Source: Chryseobacterium soli
Lineage (GTDB): Bacteria; Bacteroidota; Bacteroidia; Flavobacteriales; Weeksellaceae
Reading direction: 5' to 3'
Length of the DNA: 64,000 nucleotides
Assembly (NCBI RefSeq): GCF_000737705.1
Contig: NZ_JPRH01000011.1
Coordinates: 1 to 64,000 of the forward strand
This document shows, one piece after another, positions 25,436 through 34,849 of this stretch. The notes below the pieces were generated by a model. That model saw nothing but the letters and a program-made list of their open reading frames with translations, ran no database searches and was not told the DNA's origin. The position numbers and the translations under genes were made by a program. Position 1 is the first letter of the stretch, and every line of letters begins with the position of its first letter.

Positions 25436-28204
25436 ATGTTAACAATGAAATTTTTGAAAGTTTTCGGTTTTCCTAAGGCTTATAGAATGTTATTTCTTCT
25501 TTTTTTCCTAGTTTTTTTTTCTTGTAAAGAATCTCAGAAAACTTCTGACAAAATTAGTATCGGATTTTCACAAGGTCTGGGAAATCATCCATGGAGACTG
25601 GCAATGAATCATTCTATGGAGATACAGGCATCGCTTCATTCCGAAGTAGATCTCAATATACAGAAAGCAGAAAGTTCTGTTAAAAAACAGGTTAAAGATA
25701 TACAAAAAATGATCGATCGTAAGGTGGATGTGATTATCATCTCACCCATTGATCCCGAATCCTTGGTTCCTGTGGTGGAAAAAGCGGCAGCCAAACATAT
25801 TCCGGTTATTTTGCTCGACAGGAAGATCAATTCAGAAAAATATACGACCTACATAGGTGCCGATAACTTGGAGATTGGTAAAGAAGCGGCCAATTATATT
25901 CTTTCAGATTCCAAAAATTATAAAAAAATAATCGAAATAAAAGGTGATGACCAATCTTCCCCAACCATAGAAAGAAGTCTGGGCTTTCAGGAAATTATCA
26001 AAAACAATCCCAACACAGATCTGATAAAAACATTTAAAGGTCTTCCGGCAGACGCTTTCAGGAGAACGCTGGATTCCTTGGGAAATCAAAGTCTGTACGT
26101 TTTTGCTTTTAATGACGAGCTTGCCACCAACGCGTGGCAAGTTGCACGGAATATAGGTTTGGAAAAACAAATCAAATTTATTGGCGTTGATGGACTGAAT
26201 ACAAAAGACGGCGGAATACAAATGGTTCTGGACGGAAAACTGAGCGCCACTTTATTGTATCCGACTGGTGGAGCAGAAGCCATAGAGACTGCGATTAAGA
26301 TTCATAACGGCGTTGCTGTGCCGAAACGAATTAAGCTCAGCACAACGATCATTGACCGGATGAATGCGGAAATTATGCGCAATCAGTTTGATAAAATCAT
26401 CGAACAGCAGGGTGTTATAGAAAATCAGGTACAGGCGGTTAAAAAGCAGATCGAGCTTTACTCTTCACAAAAAGAATTGTTCCGATGGTCTATCATATTG
26501 TTGGTATTGATGTTTTGTCTGGTTGCCTATTCGATTTACCTTATTTATGCGATTAAGATAAAAAATAAGCAGCTTACACTTACCAACGAGAGAATTACAA
26601 TCCAAAGAAATCAGATTGAAACCATTGCTAATGAGTTGAAAGACAGCAATGAAGCTAGGGTTAATTTTTTTACGGGATTGTCCCACGAATTTAAAACACC
26701 CATTACGCTTATTCTCAGTTCATTGGAATCTTTGATGGATTCAGGTAAAACTAAAGGTACAAAACCATCCTATGAACTGGAGCTGATTAATAAAAACTCC
26801 AACCGATTATTACGACTGGTGGATAACTTGCTGGATTTTAGAAAAATAGAAAATCAGACTTTTAACCTAAGAGTTTCCAGGACGAATATTTACGATTTTA
26901 CTTATGCCGTTTTTCGTGATTTTGAAAATGAAGCTAAGAAAAGAAATGTCAAATTCGAAATTCATTCACAGAATAAAAATCTTGAGCTTTATATCGACCG
27001 AAACCTTATGGATAAAGTCTATTTCAACCTTTTGTCCAATGCTTTCAAATTTACACCGGATAACGGAAAAATTGAAATTACGATTCAGGAAAATGGCAAT
27101 CAGGCGGTCATCAGATTCAAAGATAATGGAATTGGAATCCCTGAAAAAGAGATTATCAATGTCTTCGAAGCATATTTCAAAGGTTCCAACAACCGAAAAA
27201 ACAGTTCAGGAATCGGGCTTCATCTTAGCAAGCAGTTCATTCAGCTTCATCTTGGGAAGATAGAAGTGAGCTCTTTTCAGGGAACGGAATTTATCCTCAG
27301 TCTTTACAAGGGAAATAAGCACTTTAACGAAGACCAGATGGTAAAAGAACCCAGTCTCGCAGATGCAGAAAGCTTTGTAAACGATGCTGTTTTTACTGGA
27401 TTTGAAGATGAGACTATTACCCAAATGCATGAATCTGATAGGGAACGTTATTCGCTGCTTTTGGTCGAAGATAATTCAGATTTGTCCTTCTTTTTAAGCA
27501 AAAAGCTTAAAAATGAGTTTGAGGTGATGGTTTCTGACGGTACGGATGCAATCGATAAGGCTTTGAGTGAAATTCCGGATATTATCGTCTGTGACGTCAA
27601 TCTTCCGGACAAAAATGGTTTTGAAATCTGTGAAATCCTAAAAAACGACCTTCGGACATCACATATTCCGGTTATTCTTCTGACTGCCTTGGACAATAAA
27701 GAATCGTATCTCCAGGGACTGAAATCCGGCGTTGACCTCTATCTCACAAAACCTTTCAGTTACCCGATTCTGATACAGTCGCTGCGTGCTCTGCTTTACA
27801 ACCGCGAAAAACTGCGTTATTACTATACAAACAATATCGGCAGAATTGCTGACAGCAAGTCGTTTGGAAGCATAGAACAAACCTTTGTGAACAATCTGAA
27901 TCAATTGATCAAAACCAATATCGACAATCCCGATTTTTCAGTAGAAAATCTTGCAGACCTGCTCAATATTTCCAGAATTCAGCTTTATAGAAAGATAAAA
28001 GCAATGTTTGATGTAAACGTGAGCGATTATATCAACAATTTCCGTCTGGAACAGGCCAAATCAATGCTGCAAAATCCTGAGCTGACGATTTCAGAGATTG
28101 CATACAAAACCGGGTTTTCTTCCCCGAATTATTTCTCCACTGTTTTTAAAAATAAGTTTGGCATATCCCCGAATGTGTTTAGAAAATCTGCAGGGAAAGA
28201 GTAA
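25436..28204 (+). CDS. Hybrid two-component sensor (HTCS), fructose/fructan responsive
   Basis: A 922-aa single-protein sensor and transcription factor. An N-terminal hydrophobic signal with a Cys (FFSCKES) is followed by a periplasmic-binding-protein domain of the LacI/RbsB type (about 42-320: KISIGFSQGLGNHPWR, VDVIIISPIDPESL, VILLDRKINSEKYTTYIGADN). Then come a TM helix (about 350-372), HisKA with 'GLSHEFKTP' (His about 416), a HATPase (NLLSNAFKFTPD, DNGIGIP), a receiver (Asp about 719 in 'IIVCDVNLPDKNG', Lys in 'LTKPF') and an AraC HTH (about 820-920). The Bacteroides fructose sensor BT1754 has the same domain order and also controls a fructan locus. It lies just upstream of the fructan genes, transcribed toward them. 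Confidence 0.9.
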   Translation: MLTMKFLKVFGFPKAYRMLFLLFFLVFFSCKESQKTSDKISIGFSQGLGNHPWRLAMNHSMEIQASLHSEVDLNIQKAESSVKKQVKDIQKMIDRKVDVIIISPIDPESLVPVVEKAAAKHIPVILLDRKINSEKYTTYIGADNLEIGKEAANYILSDSKNYKKIIEIKGDDQSSPTIERSLGFQEIIKNNPNTDLIKTFKGLPADAFRRTLDSLGNQSLYVFAFNDELATNAWQVARNIGLEKQIKFIGVDGLNTKDGGIQMVLDGKLSATLLYPTGGAEAIETAIKIHNGVAVPKRIKLSTTIIDRMNAEIMRNQFDKIIEQQGVIENQVQAVKKQIELYSSQKELFRWSIILLVLMFCLVAYSIYLIYAIKIKNKQLTLTNERITIQRNQIETIANELKDSNEARVNFFTGLSHEFKTPITLILSSLESLMDSGKTKGTKPSYELELINKNSNRLLRLVDNLLDFRKIENQTFNLRVSRTNIYDFTYAVFRDFENEAKKRNVKFEIHSQNKNLELYIDRNLMDKVYFNLLSNAFKFTPDNGKIEITIQENGNQAVIRFKDNGIGIPEKEIINVFEAYFKGSNNRKNSSGIGLHLSKQFIQLHLGKIEVSSFQGTEFILSLYKGNKHFNEDQMVKEPSLADAESFVNDAVFTGFEDETITQMHESDRERYSLLLVEDNSDLSFFLSKKLKNEFEVMVSDGTDAIDKALSEIPDIIVCDVNLPDKNGFEICEILKNDLRTSHIPVILLTALDNKESYLQGLKSGVDLYLTKPFSYPILIQSLRALLYNREKLRYYYTNNIGRIADSKSFGSIEQTFVNNLNQLIKTNIDNPDFSVENLADLLNISRIQLYRKIKAMFDVNVSDYINNFRLEQAKSMLQNPELTISEIAYKTGFSSPNYFSTVFKNKFGISPNVFRKSAGKE

Positions 28205-28315
28205 TAAAAACATACAATCAAATGATCACCTATTTGAATGTAATAATGTAATAAAAAAATATGAAGCATATTCTATAGGTAAGATTAATTTTCACATCTG
28301 CTATGTATCATATTC

Positions 28316-28346
28316 AGCAGCAGCACATCAAGCTGCTGCTTTTTTA
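28316..28346 (+). terminator. Terminator after the HTCS
   Basis: AGCAGCAGC / GCTGCTGCT (9 bp, perfect) with a 7-nt loop and a T tract. It isolates the sensor gene from the utilisation operon that starts at 28753. Confidence 0.85.
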
Positions 28347-28752
28347 TTGCACTTTTTCAACAATGCACCTTCATTCGGACGAGTAAAGAGCTTCCGCATG
28401 ATTGATGATCGTACTTGTACATAGTACGTATTAACCCTATATGAAATTCCTAAAAGTTTCTGAGCCAAATACCATACACCTTGACCCGTTTTTCGGTTAA
28501 CATTTTCATAACACTACTTGTTCCTGAATTTTGAATACTCCAAAATGCACGTAACATTTTTATAAAACCATGTTACATGTTTGTAACCTGATAAAATAGT
28601 AATAAAATTAATTTTCAATAAATTATTGATTTTCAGTTAATTAAATTTATTTAACAAATAATTAACCTTGCTGAAATATTTAGTTACATAATTAAACCTT
28701 CGGATTGCTGCCCCGGGATATATTAGCCACAAACAAATAAATATTTTAACAG
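28347..28752. promoter_or_regulatory. Presumed control region of the fructan operon
   Basis: About 400 bp without a gene between the sensor terminator and the transporter. The 3' half is very AT-rich (28590-28680). The HTCS binding site and operon promoter must lie here, but I could not pick a clear TTG/TAnnTTTG pair or a direct repeat. Confidence 0.4.
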
Positions 28753-30063
28753 ATGAATAAAATTCTTATGTGGTCTATCACGGCAGCTTTGGCAGGATTT
28801 CTTTTCGGATTTGATGTAGTTGTGATTTCAGGCGCAGACAAAAAATTGCAGACACTCTGGAACAGCTCAGATGCGTTTCACGGAGCGGTCGTGATGGGGA
28901 TGGCATTATGGGGTACCGTAATAGGGGCTATTTTCGGCGGAATCCCGACCAATACATTAGGACGAAAAAAAACACTCTTGATCATTGGTGTCTTATATGC
29001 GTTTTCTGCCATAGGAACGGCACTTTCCAATGATCCTTATCTGTTTGCATTTTTCAGGTTTATGGGAGGCTTAGGAGTTGGTGCTTCTACGATTGCTGCA
29101 CCGGCCTATATTTCAGAGATTGCGCCTGCAAAAGACCGTGGCAGAATGGTTTCCCTGTATCAATTCAATATTGTTCTGGGGATTCTGATTGCATTTTTAT
29201 CAAATTATTTATTAAGCGGTATTGGCGACAACGACTGGAGATGGATGCTTGGTGTACAGGCAATTCCCGCAGCTATTTATACATTATGTGTGCTTACCAT
29301 TCCGGAAAGTCCGAGATGGCTGGTTTCCCATTCCAGAATAGAAGAAGCGAAAAAAGTAATGAAAATCCTGAGTCCGGATCAGGATTCTGACACCTTGATC
29401 ACTCAGATGGAAGATGACCACGCCGAATCGCCAAAGGAAAATATCTTTATGAGAAAATACCGTTTTCCTTTGATGTTGGCTTTTCTCGTAGCCTTCTTCA
29501 ATCAGATGTCGGGGATTAACGCATTTTTGTATTACGCACCAAGGATTTTTGGTGAGGCAGGTCTGGGCGAGAAAACAGCACTGCTCAGCAGTATTGGGAT
29601 TGGTGTTGTGAATATGGTTTTCACTTTGGTTGGAGTCAATCTGATTGATAAAGTGGGGAGAAGAACACTGATGTATTTGGGTTCCGTAGGGTATATCATT
29701 TCTTTAGGACTGGTTTCTATGGCGTTTTACTTCCACTGGTCGGGATTGGCGATTCCAATTTTCCTGTTCCTCTTCATTGCTTCTCACGCAATTGGTCAGG
29801 GAACCGTGATTTGGGTATTTATTTCGGAGATTTTTCCGAATCATCTGCGGGCATCGGGGCAGGCTTTTGGAAGTTCTACACACTGGCTTCTGGCAGCGAT
29901 CATTCCATCACTGATTCCTACATTATTTTCCACCATCGGAGCCGGGACCGTCTTTTTGGTCTTTACCGTTGCAATGGTATTCCAATTATTATTCGTGATG
30001 TTTATGATGCCGGAAACAAAGGGTATATCATTGGAAAAATTAAGCAAAACACTGACGAAATAG
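28753..30063 (+). CDS. MFS sugar porter (fructose/oligofructose importer)
   Basis: A 436-aa protein with twelve predicted TM helices and sugar-porter family signatures: 'GFLFGFDVVVISGA' in TM1, 'GRKKTLL' after TM2, 'PESPRWLV' before the central loop, 'GRRTLM' and the C-terminal 'PETKGISLE'. It mediates proton-linked uptake of a mono- or disaccharide over the inner membrane. As first gene of the fructan operon (GH32 follows after 94 bp), its substrate is most likely fructose or sucrose; this is inferred from context. Confidence 0.88.
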   Translation: MNKILMWSITAALAGFLFGFDVVVISGADKKLQTLWNSSDAFHGAVVMGMALWGTVIGAIFGGIPTNTLGRKKTLLIIGVLYAFSAIGTALSNDPYLFAFFRFMGGLGVGASTIAAPAYISEIAPAKDRGRMVSLYQFNIVLGILIAFLSNYLLSGIGDNDWRWMLGVQAIPAAIYTLCVLTIPESPRWLVSHSRIEEAKKVMKILSPDQDSDTLITQMEDDHAESPKENIFMRKYRFPLMLAFLVAFFNQMSGINAFLYYAPRIFGEAGLGEKTALLSSIGIGVVNMVFTLVGVNLIDKVGRRTLMYLGSVGYIISLGLVSMAFYFHWSGLAIPIFLFLFIASHAIGQGTVIWVFISEIFPNHLRASGQAFGSSTHWLLAAIIPSLIPTLFSTIGAGTVFLVFTVAMVFQLLFVMFMMPETKGISLEKLSKTLTK

Positions 30064-30157
30064 AGGTACAAATCAATATAATCATGGCGGAGAACAACGT
30101 AATAAATTGAATAATGTGTTTTTAAATAATTCAAAAATTTCCTATTAAATAATCATA

Positions 30158-31720
30158 ATGAAGAAAATCATATCAACTTTAATCATTGCTTCCACGTTTT
30201 ATTCCGGGCTCAACGCACAGTCGGATTCGAAAACGTCTGAAGAGCAGCTTTACAGGCCCAACTATCACTTTACGCCTCAAAAAGGCTGGATGAATGATCC
30301 GAACGGTCTGTTTTATCTCAACGGAACTTATCATTTATTTTTCCAGTATACGCCGTTTCAGAGCGTGCCGGATTTTGGTAAGATGCATTGGGGGCATGCC
30401 ATCAGTAAAGATCTTATAAAATGGGAACAACTGGATCCTGCTATTGCCTATGATGAGAAGGGAGCAATATTCTCAGGAAGTGCAGTTGTGGATAAGGATA
30501 ATACATCAGGTTTTGGCGATGGGAAAAATATTCCGTTGGTAGCAATTTTTACCTACCACGATATGAAGAAAGAGAAAGCCGGAGAAATTGACGCACAGTC
30601 TCAGGCAATCGCTTATTCTTTGGATAATGGAAAAACCTGGACCAAATACAGTAGCAATCCGGTATTGAAAAATCCAGGAATAAAAGATTTTAGGGATCCG
30701 AAAGTGTTTTGGGATGCCAAAAGAAAACAGTGGGTAATGGGATTGGCGGTACAGGACAGGCAGCATTTTTATGCCTCAAAAAACCTGAAAGACTGGACCT
30801 TCCTTTCAGAATTTGGTAAAGATTTCGGCGGACACGGTGGGGTTTGGGAATGTCCGGATCTCTTCCCGATAAAGGTAGAAGGAACCAACGAAGAAAAATG
30901 GGTGCTTATCGTTAACATCAATCCGGGTGGTCCGAACGGAGGTTCTGCTGCCCAGTATTTTGTTGGTGATTTTGACGGAAAAACCTTTAAAATGGATGAT
31001 CTTTTTACAAAACAGCTCGAAAAAGAAAAAGTGGTCTGGCTGGATTGGGGGCGCGATAATTATGCGAGTGTCTCTTTTGATAACGTTCCGGATAACAAAA
31101 GAGTAATAATAGGCTGGATGTCAAACTGGGACTATTCACCGGATGTGCCTACGGAAAAATGGAGAGGAAGTTCTACTATTCCTCGTGAAGTGACTTTGAA
31201 AAGGACCAAAGAAGGTTACATACTGAAAAATATTCCTGTTTCCCAACTTAAAAATTACGAAGGAAAGGCAGTTACAAAAGAAATTAACCTTGTTTCGAAT
31301 AAAAAGCTCATCAGCAAAGAAGAAATAGATCTTTCCAAAGCAGTTTTAGATGTTGATCTCAAAAAAATGACCAAAGGCATTTACACTTTTGCTTTGAAAA
31401 ATTCATTGGGAGAACGTGTGATTTTCGGAATTGATAATAACAAGAAAGAACTTTTTATTGATCGTACCCAATCCGGGAAAACCGATTTTAAGAACAATTT
31501 TGCAGACAGGATTTCTAAAGCACCACTAGCAAAAAATTACCAAAACGCAACATTCAAAATTGTATTGGATAAAACTTCCATCGAAATTTTCTTCAATGAC
31601 GGCGAAAAGGTAATGACCGAAATCTTCTTCCCTAATGAAAGCTTTTCGGAGTTGAGCTTATCCACAGATACCAAAGGAAGTACTATGAACATTAATGCTC
31701 ATCAGATTAATATCAAATAA
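30158..31720 (+). CDS. GH32 exo-fructanase (levanase/inulinase/invertase type)
   Basis: A 520-aa protein. Signal peptide of about 20 residues (ending GLNAQ). Catalytic motifs: WMNDPNG (44-50, nucleophile Asp 47), 'FRDPKV' (about 177-182, transition-state-stabilising Asp) and 'WECPDLF' (about 231, acid/base Glu). The C-terminal beta-sandwich (about 360-520) is the usual GH32 second domain. It hydrolyses beta-fructosides, releasing fructose, in the periplasm. There is no lipobox, so it is not predicted to be a surface lipoprotein. The 31731 SusC start is 11 bp downstream. Confidence 0.9.
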   Translation: MKKIISTLIIASTFYSGLNAQSDSKTSEEQLYRPNYHFTPQKGWMNDPNGLFYLNGTYHLFFQYTPFQSVPDFGKMHWGHAISKDLIKWEQLDPAIAYDEKGAIFSGSAVVDKDNTSGFGDGKNIPLVAIFTYHDMKKEKAGEIDAQSQAIAYSLDNGKTWTKYSSNPVLKNPGIKDFRDPKVFWDAKRKQWVMGLAVQDRQHFYASKNLKDWTFLSEFGKDFGGHGGVWECPDLFPIKVEGTNEEKWVLIVNINPGGPNGGSAAQYFVGDFDGKTFKMDDLFTKQLEKEKVVWLDWGRDNYASVSFDNVPDNKRVIIGWMSNWDYSPDVPTEKWRGSSTIPREVTLKRTKEGYILKNIPVSQLKNYEGKAVTKEINLVSNKKLISKEEIDLSKAVLDVDLKKMTKGIYTFALKNSLGERVIFGIDNNKKELFIDRTQSGKTDFKNNFADRISKAPLAKNYQNATFKIVLDKTSIEIFFNDGEKVMTEIFFPNESFSELSLSTDTKGSTMNINAHQINIK

Positions 31721-31730
31721 AAACTATAGT

Positions 31731-34700
31731 ATGAAGAAATACAAAATAGCCATCGCCTTTTGCCTTCTGCCTTTTTCGTATGTATTTGCGCAGGAAATCA
31801 TTAAAGGTAAAGTAGTTTCCTCAAATCAGAAACCGTTAAGCGGAGTTATCGTAACCGTTTCGGAAACCGGAGCCAATACCACCACAGACAGCAGCGGTGC
31901 ATTTCAGATCAATGACCTGCAAAAAGGAAACACTTTAGTTTTCACGTATCCGGATTATTCCACCCGTGAAGTGGTGGTGGATGAAAAGACGGTTCTTAAC
32001 ATCGTTTTAGCTGCAGAGAAAATAAAAAGCATAGATGAAGTGATCGTAACCGGGTATACCAAGCAGAAAAAAGCAGACATTACCGGTGCGGTTTCTGTGG
32101 TAGATATGAAAGATCTGAACAAGCAGGCCGAACCCAATCCGATCAAATCTTTGCAGGGAAGGGTAGCGGGAGTTAATATTACAGCCGACGGATCTCCTTC
32201 CGGCAGTAATACAAAAGTGCTGATTCGCGGGGTTGGAACGCTGAACAATACAGATCCACTGTATGTAATAGACGGTGTTCCTACAAAAGCCGGAATGCAC
32301 GAGCTTAACCCAAGTGACATCGAAACGATGCAGGTACTGAAAGATGCTTCTTCAGCAAGTATCTACGGTTCCAGGGCTGCCAATGGTGTGATCATTATTA
32401 CGACCAAAAAAGGAAAAAAAGGGAAGATGAGAATCGACCTCAATTATTATACGGCATATTCACAATATGCAAAGAAAACAGAAGTTCTGAATGCAAAACA
32501 ATTCGGACAGGTGCTTTGGCAGGCCAATATCAATGACGGGCTGAACCCGAATAGTAACAATCTGAGCTACAGTTTTGACTGGGGGGTGCAGAATGGCATT
32601 CCAACTTTATACAACAGCTATGTTCCGGAATATCTGGATGCGGGAAAAACGATTAAGTCAGCCAATACCAACTGGTACGATGAGGTTTCGCAGACCGGGG
32701 TTGCCAATTCGCTGGATGTTTCTGCTTCGAGTGCTTCAGAAAAGGGTTCTTACTACTTCTCTCTGGGATATTACGACAATGATGGAATTGTAAAACTTAC
32801 CAATTTCAAAAGACTTTCTGCCCGGGTCAATACTTCGTATAACTTTTTCGACGGAAAACTGAAAATCGGGGAAAATTTCACCTTCAACAAAACCAACGAA
32901 CTGATGGATCCGGGTGTTCTAGACCCTGCTTTACGCGCTTTGCCCATCATTCCGGTTCATACTGTAGACGGAATCGGGTGGGGCGGACCAGTTGGCGGAA
33001 TGAATGACAGGCAAAACCCTGTCCGGCTTTTGGAATACAATAAAGACAACGGCTACGAATACCAAAGATTCTTTGGAAATGTTTATGCAGAATTACAGCC
33101 TGTGAAAAATCTGACCTTAAAATCCAGCTTCGGAATAGATCTTTCCAATTATTACAAAAGAATGCTGCAAAGAAGTTATGTTTCGGGTTATCTGCAAAAC
33201 AAAACCAATGCAGTGAACATCGACCAGTCGGACACCGAGAAATGGACCTGGTCCAATACCGCACAATACACCGCAAAAGCAGGAAAACACCATTTTGATG
33301 TGTTGGGCGGAATGGAAATGTACAAGGATACGTTTAAAAATACCTGGCTGAGAAAAGAAGGATTCCTGATAGAGACACCGGATTATATGTATCCCGATGC
33401 GGGAACAGGAGATGCTTTCAACGGCGGAAGTTCCACCTATTACAGCCTGTTGTCCTACTTCGGAAAATTCTCTTACGACTATGACAACCGTTATCTTTTC
33501 TCTGCAACAATGCGTTATGACGGTTCTTCAAGATTCGGTAAGAATAACCGTTTCGGAACCTTTCCAGCATTTTCGGCAGGATGGAGAATCAATAAAGAAC
33601 ATTTTGCAGAACATCTGATTCCATTCTTCTCAGATTTGCGATTAAGAGCAGGTTGGGGACAGACCGGGAACCAGGAAATCAGCAATTCGGCGGTTTATTC
33701 GCTGTATATAGCAAACTATGCAGGAGGAAACCCAACGTGGGCAACATCTTACGGTACGGCTTACGATATTTCCGGTGTCGGAAGCGGCTTACTGCCATCA
33801 GGATTTATTGCAACTCAGACAAAAAATGACGACCTGAGATGGGAAACCACCACACAAACCAATCTTGGTCTGGATTTCGGATTCTTTAATCAAAAACTGA
33901 CGGGTAGTGTTGATGTTTATAAAAAAGCAACAAAAGACATCCTGGTATTACCGCCTTATCTGGGGGTGATCGGAGAAGGAGGAAATCGATGGATCAATGG
34001 TGCATCTATGGAGAATAAAGGGATTGAAGTTGCATTGTCCTATCAGAATGAAACTGCAGGTGGTTTCCGCTACGAAGTTTCAGGGAACATCTCGATGAAC
34101 CGCAACAAAATTACTGCACTTCCTCAATCCGTTATCAACAATTACGGTGGAAACGGAACAACAGATAATATCCTGGGACGCCCGGTGAACTCAATGTACG
34201 GGTATGTTGCCGACGGACTTTTCAGGACTCAGGCAGAGGTGGATAATTCTGCAAGCCAGTCAGGTAAAGGCTTGGGAAGAATCCGCTATGCAGATTTAAA
34301 CGGTGATGGAATAATTGACGATAAAGACAGAACGTGGATTGGCAATCCTAATCCGGGATTTATGTATGGTGTCAACCTCAACTTTTCCTATAAAAACTTT
34401 GATCTTTCAACATTCTGGCAGGGGATCAGTGATGTAGATGTCATCAATTCAAAAAAATACCAGACTGATTTCTGGAGCGTGGATGATGTAGGTTCCAATA
34501 AAGGAACAAGACTTCTGAATGCGTGGTCTCCGCAGAATCCCAATTCGGATATTCCTGCGCTTACGACAGTGGACAGCAATGCAGAATCCAGATTCTCATC
34601 GTATTATGTAGAAAGCGGAAGTTATTTGAAACTGAGGGTTTTACAGTTGGGCTATACCTTTCCGAAATCTTTAACGGAGCATTATAACATTGCTAATTTC

Positions 34701-34832
34701 AGGATGTATGCAAGTGTTCAGAATCTTTGGACGATAAAATCGAAAAGCTTTACAGGAATAGATCCTGAAACGCCGGCATTCGGCTACCCGCTACCGCTGA
34801 CGTTTAATTTTGGAGTTAATTTTTCCCTATAA
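31731..34832 (+). CDS. SusC-like TonB-dependent transporter
   Basis: A 1033-aa protein from the ATG at 31731; upstream in-frame codons overlap the GH32 gene and lack a signal. Signal peptide ...FCLLPFSYVFAQ, a carboxypeptidase-like regulatory domain (about 20-95), 'IDEVIVTGYTKQKKADITGAV' leading into the plug with 'LYVIDGVP' and 'ASIYGSRAANGVIIITTKKG', then a 22-strand barrel, ending 'FNFGVNFSL'. It imports fructo-oligosaccharides together with the SusD partner immediately downstream (17 bp). Confidence 0.93.
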   Translation: MKKYKIAIAFCLLPFSYVFAQEIIKGKVVSSNQKPLSGVIVTVSETGANTTTDSSGAFQINDLQKGNTLVFTYPDYSTREVVVDEKTVLNIVLAAEKIKSIDEVIVTGYTKQKKADITGAVSVVDMKDLNKQAEPNPIKSLQGRVAGVNITADGSPSGSNTKVLIRGVGTLNNTDPLYVIDGVPTKAGMHELNPSDIETMQVLKDASSASIYGSRAANGVIIITTKKGKKGKMRIDLNYYTAYSQYAKKTEVLNAKQFGQVLWQANINDGLNPNSNNLSYSFDWGVQNGIPTLYNSYVPEYLDAGKTIKSANTNWYDEVSQTGVANSLDVSASSASEKGSYYFSLGYYDNDGIVKLTNFKRLSARVNTSYNFFDGKLKIGENFTFNKTNELMDPGVLDPALRALPIIPVHTVDGIGWGGPVGGMNDRQNPVRLLEYNKDNGYEYQRFFGNVYAELQPVKNLTLKSSFGIDLSNYYKRMLQRSYVSGYLQNKTNAVNIDQSDTEKWTWSNTAQYTAKAGKHHFDVLGGMEMYKDTFKNTWLRKEGFLIETPDYMYPDAGTGDAFNGGSSTYYSLLSYFGKFSYDYDNRYLFSATMRYDGSSRFGKNNRFGTFPAFSAGWRINKEHFAEHLIPFFSDLRLRAGWGQTGNQEISNSAVYSLYIANYAGGNPTWATSYGTAYDISGVGSGLLPSGFIATQTKNDDLRWETTTQTNLGLDFGFFNQKLTGSVDVYKKATKDILVLPPYLGVIGEGGNRWINGASMENKGIEVALSYQNETAGGFRYEVSGNISMNRNKITALPQSVINNYGGNGTTDNILGRPVNSMYGYVADGLFRTQAEVDNSASQSGKGLGRIRYADLNGDGIIDDKDRTWIGNPNPGFMYGVNLNFSYKNFDLSTFWQGISDVDVINSKKYQTDFWSVDDVGSNKGTRLLNAWSPQNPNSDIPALTTVDSNAESRFSSYYVESGSYLKLRVLQLGYTFPKSLTEHYNIANFRMYASVQNLWTIKSKSFTGIDPETPAFGYPLPLTFNFGVNFSL

Positions 34833-34849
34833 TTTTTAAATAATAAAAA